DNA of 34,297 bases. It comes from Desulfuromonadales bacterium (lineage in GTDB: Bacteria > Desulfobacterota > Desulfuromonadia > Desulfuromonadales > BM103). Shown in pieces: positions 18,569 through 26,788 of this stretch. Below the pieces are notes generated by a model. It had not been told where the DNA came from. It saw only the letters and a list, made by a program, of their open reading frames with translations, and did no database searches. Within the stretch, counting starts at the first letter, position 1; each line of letters opens with the position of its first letter. The stretch is taken from positions 1 to 34,297 of the forward strand of contig DAOVNV010000002.1 of the NCBI GenBank assembly GCA_030630015.1. Reading direction: 5' to 3'. A program made the translations under genes and the position numbers.

Positions 18569-19381
18569 ATGCGTTTCCTTACTTTTTTTAGTCTTTTTCT
18601 GCTGTTCCTTTCCGTCTGGCCGGTTCGGGCCGCGCAAGACGGTGGTTTTTCGTCTGTGTGCCGGCACTCCCTTTCTGAAGAACACCATACGTACGATCTT
18701 GACTTCCTCTTTTTTAAGCAGCTTGCTGAAGGGGAATTACAGTTAACCGCAACGCAGCAGCCGAATGTCCTGCGGGCAGAATTGGTAGGTCGTACCCGCG
18801 GCGTTGCCGCCTGGTTGACCGGAGACCGGACGCAGCGTTATGTTTCTTTCATGGAAAGACAGGCTGATGGTTCACTGCGTAGTCTGACCCACGAATCGCA
18901 GGTTACCAAGCGTAGATTTGGTCGTTGGAAAAATAGTCGCAAACGCTACCGGTTTGATTACGTACAACGGAAAGTTTTCCAGGAAAAGGCAAAAGATGGC
19001 ACTTTCTGCCCGGCGAAAGAATTTGATCTCCCTGCCGGCCAACATCCGGTCGACATCCTGACCGGATTTTATAACCTGCGTTCCGGTTGCTACGGAGAGA
19101 TGACTCCTGGCAGGCGCCTCGAGATTCCCACATTCAGTAGCAAGGGGTTTTCGATAATTGATGTCGAGGTCCTGACACCTGCGCAACGGCAAAAAAAATC
19201 TTTTTTCCCTGCGGGAGGGGTCTTGTTGAAAGTGACCCTGGATCCGGAGGTATTCGAGACCACTGATGGAGGTATGTATATCTGGTTCGACGATGTAGGG
19301 CAGCCTGCCCGTGGAATCGTTGAAAATGTCATAGGCCTGGGCGATGTCCGGGGCTATCTGAGGAAAGAAGTCAGCCCATGA
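18569..19381 (+). CDS. DUF3108-like exported protein
   Basis: Signal peptide MRFLTFFSLFLLFLSVWPVRAA; RYRFDYVQRKVF...DLPAGQHPVDILTGFYNLRSG resembles the DUF3108 pattern; start could be 18506, 18521 or 18569. Confidence 0.7.
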   Translation: MRFLTFFSLFLLFLSVWPVRAAQDGGFSSVCRHSLSEEHHTYDLDFLFFKQLAEGELQLTATQQPNVLRAELVGRTRGVAAWLTGDRTQRYVSFMERQADGSLRSLTHESQVTKRRFGRWKNSRKRYRFDYVQRKVFQEKAKDGTFCPAKEFDLPAGQHPVDILTGFYNLRSGCYGEMTPGRRLEIPTFSSKGFSIIDVEVLTPAQRQKKSFFPAGGVLLKVTLDPEVFETTDGGMYIWFDDVGQPARGIVENVIGLGDVRGYLRKEVSP

Positions 19382-21039
19382 AAAACGAGATTGTCTATGT
19401 CATAGGACACCGGAATCCGGATACCGATTCCATCTGCAGTGCTATTGCTTATGCCGATTTGTGCCGACGGTTGGGTGACCAGCGGGTGCGACCTGCCAGG
19501 GCCGGCAATCTCAATCGCCAGACCGAGTTTGTCCTCGAGGCCTTCAACCAGGAGCCACCTGAACTGGTGGCGGATGTCTTCCCGAGGGTTCGTGACGTGG
19601 TTGGCGGGAAACCGGCCACTATTTCTGGAAACGCCCCACTAGCTGATGCGATGCAGATGATGCGCCGCCGGGATATCAGGATGCTGCCTGTGGTTGATGA
19701 CGAAGACCGGCCTGCCGGCGCCCTGATCCTGAAGCGTTTGTCGGAGCATATCTTCCTGCCTGAAGAGGGGAAGCGCATCCGTCAGGTGCTGACCTCACCA
19801 GCGTCCATCCAGTCTTGTCTGAAAGCGGAGGCTCTGCATTTGGAAGATGCCGGTCGGGTGGAGATGCTTGACCTTTTCATCGGTGCCATGGCGTCGCAGA
19901 CATTCGCTCAGATTCTTCAGGAAGCTGATCCGCGTACTGCGGTGGTTTTGACCGGCGACCGAGAGAAGGTCCAGAGCATTGCCCTGGAAATGGGGGTCCG
20001 CCTGCTGATCGTAACCGGGGGCCTCCCTGTCTCCGTAGACTTGTGCAATGCTGCCAAAGCGAGGGGGGTCTGCGTGCTGAGCAGCCCCTTCGATACGGCA
20101 ACCAGTGCCTTGCTGACCCGTCTCTCCACTCCGGTGAAATATCTGGTTGACACCGATATCCCCCAGGTTGTTCCGGAAGACCGCCTGGAACAGCTGAGCG
20201 GGGTCCTCTCTCGGGGAGGGGTGCCTGGAGCTGTGGTGCTGGATAGCGATGGCCGAGTCTGCGGCGTTGCAACCAAGACCAACCTTCTGCGCCCGTCAGC
20301 GATCAAATTAATTCTGGTTGATCACAACGAGTTGTCGCAGGCCGTTCCCGGTGCCGGCCAGGTAGAAATCCTCGAAGTCATCGATCACCATCGTCTCGGC
20401 AATTTTCACACTGAAACGCCGATCAGGTTCATCAATCAGCCTCTCGGAAGTACTTGTTCAATCGTTGCGACCCTCTATCAGCAGGCCGGCCTGGAGCCGG
20501 ATCGCAAGATGGCGGGGTTAATGCTGGCCGGTCTGCTTTCAGATACAGTTCTAATGAAATCACCCACAACCACGGCCACAGACAGGGAACTGGTCAACTG
20601 GTTGTCGCAGTTGGCTGATCTGGATGCAGGCGATTTCGGTCAGAAGATGTTTTTGTCGGGAAGCGCCCTTGCCGAGTACCCTTCGACGGAGGCATTGCTC
20701 CTTGCCGATTTCAAGGAGTATGAGGCAGGTCGTCACAATTTCGGAATCGGGCAGGTCGAAGTGGTTTCCTTTGGAGAATTTCATGATCAGTTCGACGACC
20801 TAAAACAGGGGCTTTCTGAGCTGCGTCAGGCGCGCCAACTCGATTTTGCCGGGTTGCTGGTCAGCGATATTGTCGAGCAGACCAGTCAACTGCTGGTGCA
20901 GGGGGAGGCTGTCCTGGTTGATGCGATCGGTTACCCCCGGCTCAAAACAAACCTGTTCGAGTTAAAGGGCGTGCTTTCAAGAAAGAAGCAGCTCGTCCCT
21001 CATTTGCTCAGGGCCTTCAGAGAATTGTCGGTTGAATAG
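19378..21039 (+). CDS. Manganese-dependent inorganic pyrophosphatase, family II, with CBS and DRTGG domains
   Basis: IGHRNPDTDSICSAIAYADL, paired CBS halves with DRTGG insert, VIDHHRLGNF, GSTCSIVATLYQQAG. Confidence 0.93.
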   Translation: MKNEIVYVIGHRNPDTDSICSAIAYADLCRRLGDQRVRPARAGNLNRQTEFVLEAFNQEPPELVADVFPRVRDVVGGKPATISGNAPLADAMQMMRRRDIRMLPVVDDEDRPAGALILKRLSEHIFLPEEGKRIRQVLTSPASIQSCLKAEALHLEDAGRVEMLDLFIGAMASQTFAQILQEADPRTAVVLTGDREKVQSIALEMGVRLLIVTGGLPVSVDLCNAAKARGVCVLSSPFDTATSALLTRLSTPVKYLVDTDIPQVVPEDRLEQLSGVLSRGGVPGAVVLDSDGRVCGVATKTNLLRPSAIKLILVDHNELSQAVPGAGQVEILEVIDHHRLGNFHTETPIRFINQPLGSTCSIVATLYQQAGLEPDRKMAGLMLAGLLSDTVLMKSPTTTATDRELVNWLSQLADLDAGDFGQKMFLSGSALAEYPSTEALLLADFKEYEAGRHNFGIGQVEVVSFGEFHDQFDDLKQGLSELRQARQLDFAGLLVSDIVEQTSQLLVQGEAVLVDAIGYPRLKTNLFELKGVLSRKKQLVPHLLRAFRELSVE

Positions 21040-21048
21040 ACAAAAAAA

Positions 21049-21083
21049 GACCCCGCGTAAGGAGGGGGGGGATACGCGGGGTC
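21049..21083 (-). terminator. Strong GC hairpin oriented as terminator for minus-strand transcripts, possibly bidirectional
   Basis: gaccccgcgta (21049-21059) / tacgcggggtc (21073-21083); A7 on the plus strand gives T7 on the minus strand. Confidence 0.7.
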
Positions 21084-21158
21084 CAAAGACTCTTCGGTTT
21101 GCAGGTATCACGAAGAGCTTAGTTAGACTTATAACAAAGACATTGCCGGTGCGCAAGT

Positions 21159-21188
21159 GAAATTTTTGAGAAATTTTTGAGAAATTTT
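21159..21188. repeat. Short tandem repeat, 11 bp x 2.7
   Basis: gaaatttttga gaaatttttga gaaatttt. Confidence 0.9.
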
Positions 21189-21277
21189 ACCCACTCGGCC
21201 GGTCGGTCAAATAGAGTTATCATAACAGGGAAAAGGGCACCATCACTGGCACCCTTTTCCCCGAGCATGTTTGTTGA

Positions 21278-21550
21278 TTATTTTTTGTGGCAGTCGTTAC
21301 ACTTGGTCGGCCCACCCATCTCCTTATGGCAGGTCTTGCAGGCGTCTTTGTGTGCAGAAGCCTTGTCGATCACGATTTTGGCAGGCTCTCCCTCGTGGCA
21401 CTTGGCGCAGTCTCCGACTACTTCACTGTGAGCCTTGTGGTTGAAGGTGACGTTGCCCTTCTTAGCTTCGTACACCACGGTGTCTACGGCGATGGCGACG
21501 CCGACGCTGGCGAATGTGATCAGCATCATCAAGATAATCATTTTTTTCAT
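21278..21550 (-). CDS. Triheme c7-type periplasmic cytochrome (PpcA-like)
   Basis: 90 aa from ATG at 21550 with upstream AGGAGG; signal peptide; three CXXCH (CAKCH, CKTCH, CNDCH); VTFNHKAHSEVVGDCAKCH and GPTKCNDCHKK match the PpcA pattern. Confidence 0.93.
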   Translation of the reverse strand: MKKMIILMMLITFASVGVAIAVDTVVYEAKKGNVTFNHKAHSEVVGDCAKCHEGEPAKIVIDKASAHKDACKTCHKEMGGPTKCNDCHKK

Positions 21551-21778
21551 GGCTTTCCTCCTGAGTTTGAGGTTTTTTATTGGCCGGTTGGCCGGAAACT
21601 GTTTTGTGTCACTTATAACTAAAATGGACGTACAAAACATCAGACATCGGGGGATATACCGCTAGATGTCGGGTTGAAATTCCGTAATTACAGCTAGTTG
21701 AGACGCATGATGTCTGGTCTGAAAACTGTTCTTTTTTTCAGGTTTACAGGGCAGAGCCCCGACTGATAAAATCAGCGA

Positions 21779-22705
21779 ATGGGTATCGAACCGACGGAAA
21801 ATCATACTTCGACTGTTTGTCTGGATGGCAGCAAGGTCAAGCGCCAACGTGAAATTAATGGCTTGACTCAACTGTATATCAGCAAGGTTGTCGGGGTTAC
21901 GACCGATACGATCTCTCGTTGGGAGAATAATCGGTATCCGACGATACGTCGTGAAAATGCGCTCAATCTTGCAGAAGCTCTTGAAGTTCCCCTCGATCAA
22001 ATTCTTCGGAAGTTACCGGAAGAGGAGCTTGCTCCGGAACCCCATCGCACTAGGGTCTTGCCTCTGACTGTTGCGGGAAGTGTTCTGCTGCTGATTGTGA
22101 TGATTGCAGTCTGGTCTTTCCTGTCTCGCCAGGTTCCTGTTGCTGTCAATGTCGTCGCCGAGCGGATTCTGCCAGATTTTGCCGCACCGGCAACGGCAAT
22201 CCCCGTACAGGTGAAGCTGACTCATAATGGCGACGCGCAGGGCTTTATCCTCAGGGAGAATTTCCCACAAGGTTGGCAGCTTCTGGAAGCGTATCCTCCA
22301 CCCTCCAGTTTGGATAATGTCCATGGCGTTGCACGCTGGATCGTCAAGGCCGGTGACCAGGTAGAGAGGATTGTCTACCTGGTACAGGTTGATGCCTCTG
22401 CTTCTCAAGATGGTCCGGCAGCCTTTCGGGGCGAAATCATTGCTGGCACGGGTGATAACCAGATGTCGACTCTGATCCTGGGAGAGACCGGTTTGAAGGT
22501 CGCTTCCGTGCACTGGGCAGATTCCGATGGAGACGGCCGCATTGATGATTTGGAAATGCTGGACACTTCTTATACTGTTGATGAAATGACCGGAGTTCAC
22601 CTCGATTGGGATTACCTGGAGAGCCTCTGGGATGCGGATGGTTATCGTTGGAACGATCAGCAGAAAAGATTCGTGCCGCAGCATGTCGAAGAAAAGTCCC
22701 CCTAA
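21779..22705 (+). CDS. Membrane-anchored XRE-type HTH regulator with extracytoplasmic domain and EF-hand loop
   Basis: GLTQLYISKVVGVTTDTISRWENNRYPTIRRENALNLAEAL HTH; TM VLPLTVAGSVLLLIVMIAVWSFL; DSDGDGRIDDLE Ca-binding loop at 22520-22555. Confidence 0.85.
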   Translation: MGIEPTENHTSTVCLDGSKVKRQREINGLTQLYISKVVGVTTDTISRWENNRYPTIRRENALNLAEALEVPLDQILRKLPEEELAPEPHRTRVLPLTVAGSVLLLIVMIAVWSFLSRQVPVAVNVVAERILPDFAAPATAIPVQVKLTHNGDAQGFILRENFPQGWQLLEAYPPPSSLDNVHGVARWIVKAGDQVERIVYLVQVDASASQDGPAAFRGEIIAGTGDNQMSTLILGETGLKVASVHWADSDGDGRIDDLEMLDTSYTVDEMTGVHLDWDYLESLWDADGYRWNDQQKRFVPQHVEEKSP

Positions 22706-22903
22706 TTAGTTTCTATCCGGAAACTAATTTGTGTCGCGTTCTGTTTCTCAACCCCACTGCTATTTTCAGTTCTCTCTGTCGGTGCATTAGCACAGCCACA
22801 AGTGCTTGAACGTGATGCTGTTTTTACTAATTGCCACGTTTTTGTTCTCTTGGTTAAGGTAGAATCACAGACAATCTCCCTAACGCATAAGCTCTCATAG
22901 TTT

Positions 22904-22938
22904 AACGCCATGGATTGACTTCCCGTGGCGTTTTTTTG
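22904..22938 (+). terminator. Rho-independent terminator about 200 bp downstream of the XRE gene
   Basis: aacgccatgg (22904-22913) / ccgtggcgtt (22923-22932) followed by a T-tract. Confidence 0.8.
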
Positions 22939-23052
22939 TTGTCCAGTTTTTAGGCGTTTTAGCGTATATTCTTAATATTTATTTAATATAAGATTAATGT
23001 AAATATATTCAACTATAAGCAGGTATTGTGACCGGTTTTTATATTTATTATC

Positions 23053-23256
23053 TTGACAGGGTAGCCGTAGTTTAGTAGAAAGTACGAAATTTTCCACTCA
23101 ATGAAATTTTGACTATCCCGATAAAGCCGGATCTTTTTGACAAAGGTTTGGAAAACCAGGGGTCTCCTTTGAACTATGATCCGTAGATTTCACGGGTCAA
23201 GATTTTTAGGACAACCGGGCTGCCGAAGGATTTTGTTCTTGCGGCAGCCTTTTTTG
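23053..23256 (+). ncRNA. Candidate structured RNA (promoter, long bulged hairpin, intrinsic terminator) upstream of a response regulator; class unassigned
   Basis: TTGACA (23053-23058) N17 TAGAAA (23076-23081); helices 23104-23112/23197-23205, 23117-23120/23193-23196, 23128-23133/23178-23183, 23141-23146/23166-23171; terminator ggctgccg (23218-23225)/cggcagcc (23242-23249) + T6. Confidence 0.65.
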
Positions 23257-23288
23257 TTTGATTTCCGGGTGGGGGCCAAAATCGGTGA

Positions 23289-23900
23289 TTGATGCTTATG
23301 AATCTGCATGTACTCACTAAAGAACGATTGAACTTTCTGATTGTTGATCCGTCGGAGTCAATCTGTCAGCTACTGGAGGCGATGCTTACTCCGGTGAAAA
23401 GCAATTTGGTTTTTGCCGGGAATGCTGATGACGGACTGGTGCAAGCACAGTCTTTCTGGCCGGATGTAATCATTGCTGACTATTCGCTTGACGGGTCCGG
23501 TGCTGTACTTTGCGAGCGTGTGAGACGTGATCCGATGCTGTGCCGGACGCCATTTATTCTGATGACTGCATTTACCAATCAGATCAGCCCGGCAAAATAC
23601 CTCAAATCCGGTTGTGATGAGATTGTTTACAAACCATTCAAATGCATGGAAATGTATAAGGCCATCCGTTCAGCCATCCAGCATACGGCTGTGGAAGGGA
23701 GAGGAACCATGATCCCCGTTCTCTATAAAACGGGTCAGTGCGACCATGTCAGCCCCAAACATCTCGACAAGATGATCAGGGAGGAAGAAATTGCCTGTTT
23801 CCGGCGCAGCGACGGTGTTGTGATGATTGGCCGTGATCCGGTGCGGACCGGCAAACCATCCAATTTCAACGGCCCCGAACGGCGTTGGGCTGCCGCCTGA
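23289..23900 (+). CDS. Response regulator receiver protein with short C-terminal module
   Basis: FLIVDPSESICQLLEAML...DVIIADYSLDGSGA...ILMTAF...VYKPF; tail IREEEIACFRRSDGVVMIGRDPVRTGKPSNFNGPERR. Start TTG 23289, ATG 23292 or ATG 23298. Confidence 0.9.
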   Translation: MMLMNLHVLTKERLNFLIVDPSESICQLLEAMLTPVKSNLVFAGNADDGLVQAQSFWPDVIIADYSLDGSGAVLCERVRRDPMLCRTPFILMTAFTNQISPAKYLKSGCDEIVYKPFKCMEMYKAIRSAIQHTAVEGRGTMIPVLYKTGQCDHVSPKHLDKMIREEEIACFRRSDGVVMIGRDPVRTGKPSNFNGPERRWAAA

Positions 23901-23938
23901 TCAAACTCCGGACAGATTTTAGAGTCAGATCTCTTGTA

Positions 23939-23980
23939 AAAGCAGGCCGCCTCCGGTATCGGGAGCGGCCTGCTTTATTT
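23939..23980. terminator. Strong bidirectional terminator between convergent genes
   Basis: aaagcaggccgc (23939-23950) / gcggcctgcttt (23965-23976) with inner ctcc/ggag pairing and flanking A/T tracts. Confidence 0.85.
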
Positions 23981-23998
23981 GTGATATGAGATCGGTTG

Positions 23999-24178
23999 TT
24001 AGAGGGGTTTAGGGCAGCAGAGATATTTTTTGTCATGCACCTTGACGCCGCAGTTTGTGCAGACAAACTTTGGATCATTGCACAGTTTATCAATCTCCGG
24101 ATTCATCTCCGTGCACCTGAGTTGGCACATATGCAGTTCACAGTGCTCTTCGGGGTTTTGACAATCGTTTTCAGACAT
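23999..24178 (-). CDS. Small cysteine-rich protein, 59 aa, 9 Cys, zinc-ribbon-like
   Basis: AAGGAGGTGAACA-ATG; translation MSENDCQNPEEHCELHMCQLRCTEMNPEIDKLCNDPKFVCTNCGVKVHDKKYLCCPKPL*. Below the ORF track length cutoff. Confidence 0.85.
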   Translation of the reverse strand: MSENDCQNPEEHCELHMCQLRCTEMNPEIDKLCNDPKFVCTNCGVKVHDKKYLCCPKPL

Positions 24179-24267
24179 TGTTCACCTCCTTGTGTTTTTC
24201 CCAATGTTAACGCATGTTCTCTGGTAGTCAACCGGTATTCTCAAGGAATGTGAGATAGTCGCTCCTG

Positions 24268-25023
24268 TCAGAGGCCCTCAAGAAAGTCTCTGACCAGGGC
24301 AAAGTAATGTGGACCATTGGTAAACATGATGTCGTTGTGACTGCCCTGCGGAAAGATGTGCAAATGGCTTGGCCCGCTGCACCAACTGGCAAGGCGTTCG
24401 GCGTGACTGGCATCAATCAGTCCATCGTGCCGTGTATGCAGGATCAGTGTCGGTTTCTGAAACGCTTTAAGATAGCCGCGAATGTTAAGGATATCTTCAA
24501 CGGCCTGCACCAACCCTTCGCGGGTTGTCCCGATTTCGCGCGGATGGATGCGCAACAACAGTCGTTCGAGTGGATCGGCGATGGCGCTTTCAAGGATCAA
24601 CCCGGCAACATCGGGAAACAGTCCGACAGCTTTCAAAGCAAACAGAGAACCGACCGAGCGACCAAACAGAATGATGTCTTCCGGGGCGCGACCGAGTGCA
24701 TCAATGATGGCAGGCACATCTTCCAGCATCTGTCCCAGCAGGGGTTGTCCGGTTGAGTTGCCATAGCCGCGAAACTCTGCCAGTAGACAGTTGCAGCCCA
24801 TTTTGCCGATCAATTGCGGAAATCCGTCGAGATAGTCGGCAACAACCTCGCCATTGCCATGGAAATGCACCAGGGTTTTGGCTTTGGCGGAAATCTCGTG
24901 ATAGGAGCAGGCCAGGCGCACACCGTCGCGTTCAATCCAGAACGGAACGGCAACAGGATCTGATCTTGGAAAAAAATAGCGCTGTGCGATAACCGGATGG
25001 TTGAGAAGCGACTGACTGGTCAT
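24268..25023 (-). CDS. Alpha/beta hydrolase
   Basis: LVHFHGNGEVVADY, LLAEFRGYGNSTG, LFGRSVGSLFALKA; ATGA overlap with msrA. Confidence 0.9.
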   Translation of the reverse strand: MTSQSLLNHPVIAQRYFFPRSDPVAVPFWIERDGVRLACSYHEISAKAKTLVHFHGNGEVVADYLDGFPQLIGKMGCNCLLAEFRGYGNSTGQPLLGQMLEDVPAIIDALGRAPEDIILFGRSVGSLFALKAVGLFPDVAGLILESAIADPLERLLLRIHPREIGTTREGLVQAVEDILNIRGYLKAFQKPTLILHTRHDGLIDASHAERLASWCSGPSHLHIFPQGSHNDIMFTNGPHYFALVRDFLEGL

Positions 25024-25649
25024 TTGTCTCCCCAGATTTTTTTCAGGAACTGGTCCCTGCCGGAGTTATAGCGGTAAAATTTATAGCGTACCGGGTTCTT
25101 CTGATAATAGTCCTGGTGGTATTCCTCGGCAGGATAAAAATCCGATGCAGGCGTGATCTCCACCACGAGCTGTGAGGCAAAAACCCCCGAAGCTGTCAGT
25201 GTGTCGCGCGATTCCTCGGCCAGATGTTTTTGCTCTTCATTATGGTAGAAAATGCCCGGTCGGTACTGGGTTCCCCGATCGACGAATTGACCGTCGGCAT
25301 CGGCTGGATTGATGTTCCTCCAGAAAACCTCCAGAAGCTCTGCATAGCTGGTTTTTGAAGGGTCAAAATGGACCTGGAGTGCCTCGGTGTGCCCGGTGAT
25401 GCCGGCTGACACCTCCTGATAGGTTGGATTCAGTTTATGGCCGCCTGTGTAACCGGAAATAGTCGCCGTGACACCCTCAAGCTTGTCAAATGGTGGTTCC
25501 ATGCACCAGAAGCAGCCTCCGGCAAAAGTTGCTTTCCCTGTTGCGCTGGCTTGCGTGCCGATCATGTCGTCTCCTCCAAAAGCCCCGGACAAAGGTGGAG
25601 CCAAGGTCGCTATCCAGAGGCCAATAAAAAGGAAAATGAAACGGTTCAT
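25020..25649 (-). CDS. msrA: Peptide-methionine (S)-S-oxide reductase MsrA, with predicted signal peptide
   Basis: ATFAGGCFWCMEPPFDKLEGV, YQEVSAGITGHTEA, FWRNINPADADGQFVDRGTQYRPGIF; ATG 25649 preceded by AAGGAGG; MNRFIFLFIGLWIATLAPPLSGAFG. The upstream part of the track ORF overlaps the ADH gene. Confidence 0.95.
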   Translation of the reverse strand: MNRFIFLFIGLWIATLAPPLSGAFGGDDMIGTQASATGKATFAGGCFWCMEPPFDKLEGVTATISGYTGGHKLNPTYQEVSAGITGHTEALQVHFDPSKTSYAELLEVFWRNINPADADGQFVDRGTQYRPGIFYHNEEQKHLAEESRDTLTASGVFASQLVVEITPASDFYPAEEYHQDYYQKNPVRYKFYRYNSGRDQFLKKIWGDK

Positions 25650-25753
25650 TGTTTTACCTCCTTCCATTTGACACCATGATAACACCCATTGTAGATACGT
25701 GCAGGATCTGTCGGGAGGAAGGGCTCGTCTGTTGCATCGACTGCGACAGGCTC

Positions 25754-26740
25754 CTAACTGATCTTCAGAACCGCAGCTCCCTGGACCTTGCCGTTGCGCA
25801 GATCTTCCAAGGCCTGGTTTGCCTCTTCGAGTTCGTAGAGCTGGACTTCGGTACGAACGGGTACGCGAGGTGCCAGCTGCAGGAATTCGAGACCGTCCTG
25901 ACGGGTCAGATTGGCAACCGATTTGATGGATCGCTCTTCCCATAATAGCTGGTAGGGGAAGGCCGGAATGTCGCTCATATGGATACCGGCACAAACGACT
26001 ATCCCGCCTCTGTCTACCGCTTCGAGGGCCGCCGGCACCAGATGCCCCTCCGGAGCGAAAATAATGGCGGCATCGAGGGGCGCGGGCGGATGTTGATCGG
26101 ACCCTCCGGCCCAGGTCGCCCCCAATCTCATGGCAAAGGCCTGACCTTCAGTGTCGCCCGGACGGGTAAAGGCATAAACATCTCTTTGTTCGTACTTGGC
26201 AACCTGAATGATGATATGCGCCGCAGCGCCGAACCCATATAAACCCAGGCGTTGAGCCGAGCCTGTCATGCGCAGGGAACGATAGCCAATCAGCCCGGCG
26301 CAAAGCAGGGGAGCCGCCTGGACATCAGGATAGTCGTCCGGCAGGGGGAAGCAGTAGCGTGCATCGGCGACCGTATATTCTGCAAAGCCGCCATCAATCT
26401 GATATCCGGTGAACCCCGGGGCCAGACAGAGATTCTCCTGGCCGGAAGTACAAAATCTGCACGTATTGCAGGTTCGCCCCAGCCAAGGAACACCCACTCT
26501 TTGTCCGCGGGAGAGGTTTTCTGCTCCCTGGCCCAGTTCGATAATTTCACCGACAATTTCATGGCCCAGAATGAGGGGCAGCTTGGGCTCTTTCAGATCC
26601 CTGTCGATGACGTGCAGGTCTGTTCGACAGACGGCACAAGCTGAAACCCGGATGAGTACTTGTCCTGGTCCCGGTTCGGGAATCGGGACATCTTGGCAAC
26701 TCAAAGGTTCGCCGATTTTTTCCAGCAGCATGGCGCGCAT
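25754..26740 (-). CDS. Zinc-dependent alcohol dehydrogenase family protein
   Basis: VSACAVCRTDLHV, LPLILGHEIVGEI, TCNTCRFCTSGQENLC structural zinc Cys motif, GLYGFGAAAH. Confidence 0.93.
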   Translation of the reverse strand: MRAMLLEKIGEPLSCQDVPIPEPGPGQVLIRVSACAVCRTDLHVIDRDLKEPKLPLILGHEIVGEIIELGQGAENLSRGQRVGVPWLGRTCNTCRFCTSGQENLCLAPGFTGYQIDGGFAEYTVADARYCFPLPDDYPDVQAAPLLCAGLIGYRSLRMTGSAQRLGLYGFGAAAHIIIQVAKYEQRDVYAFTRPGDTEGQAFAMRLGATWAGGSDQHPPAPLDAAIIFAPEGHLVPAALEAVDRGGIVVCAGIHMSDIPAFPYQLLWEERSIKSVANLTRQDGLEFLQLAPRVPVRTEVQLYELEEANQALEDLRNGKVQGAAVLKIS

Positions 26741-26788
26741 ATGTATGCTCTTTCTACAGTTGATGCAGCAATGAATGATATGAACCTC

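Noticed and set aside
23101-23256. GEMM-I (c-di-GMP) riboswitch
   Set aside because: There is weak resemblance (GATAAAGCC, CCGGGCTGCCGAA) but the hallmark GGGACGCAAAGCC core is absent, so I left the RNA class unassigned.
25649-25945. Plus-strand ORF with CRICREEGLVCCIDC, zinc-finger-like
   Set aside because: Most of it is antisense to the ADH gene, with its start over the msrA start region; the Cys pattern is short and probably chance.
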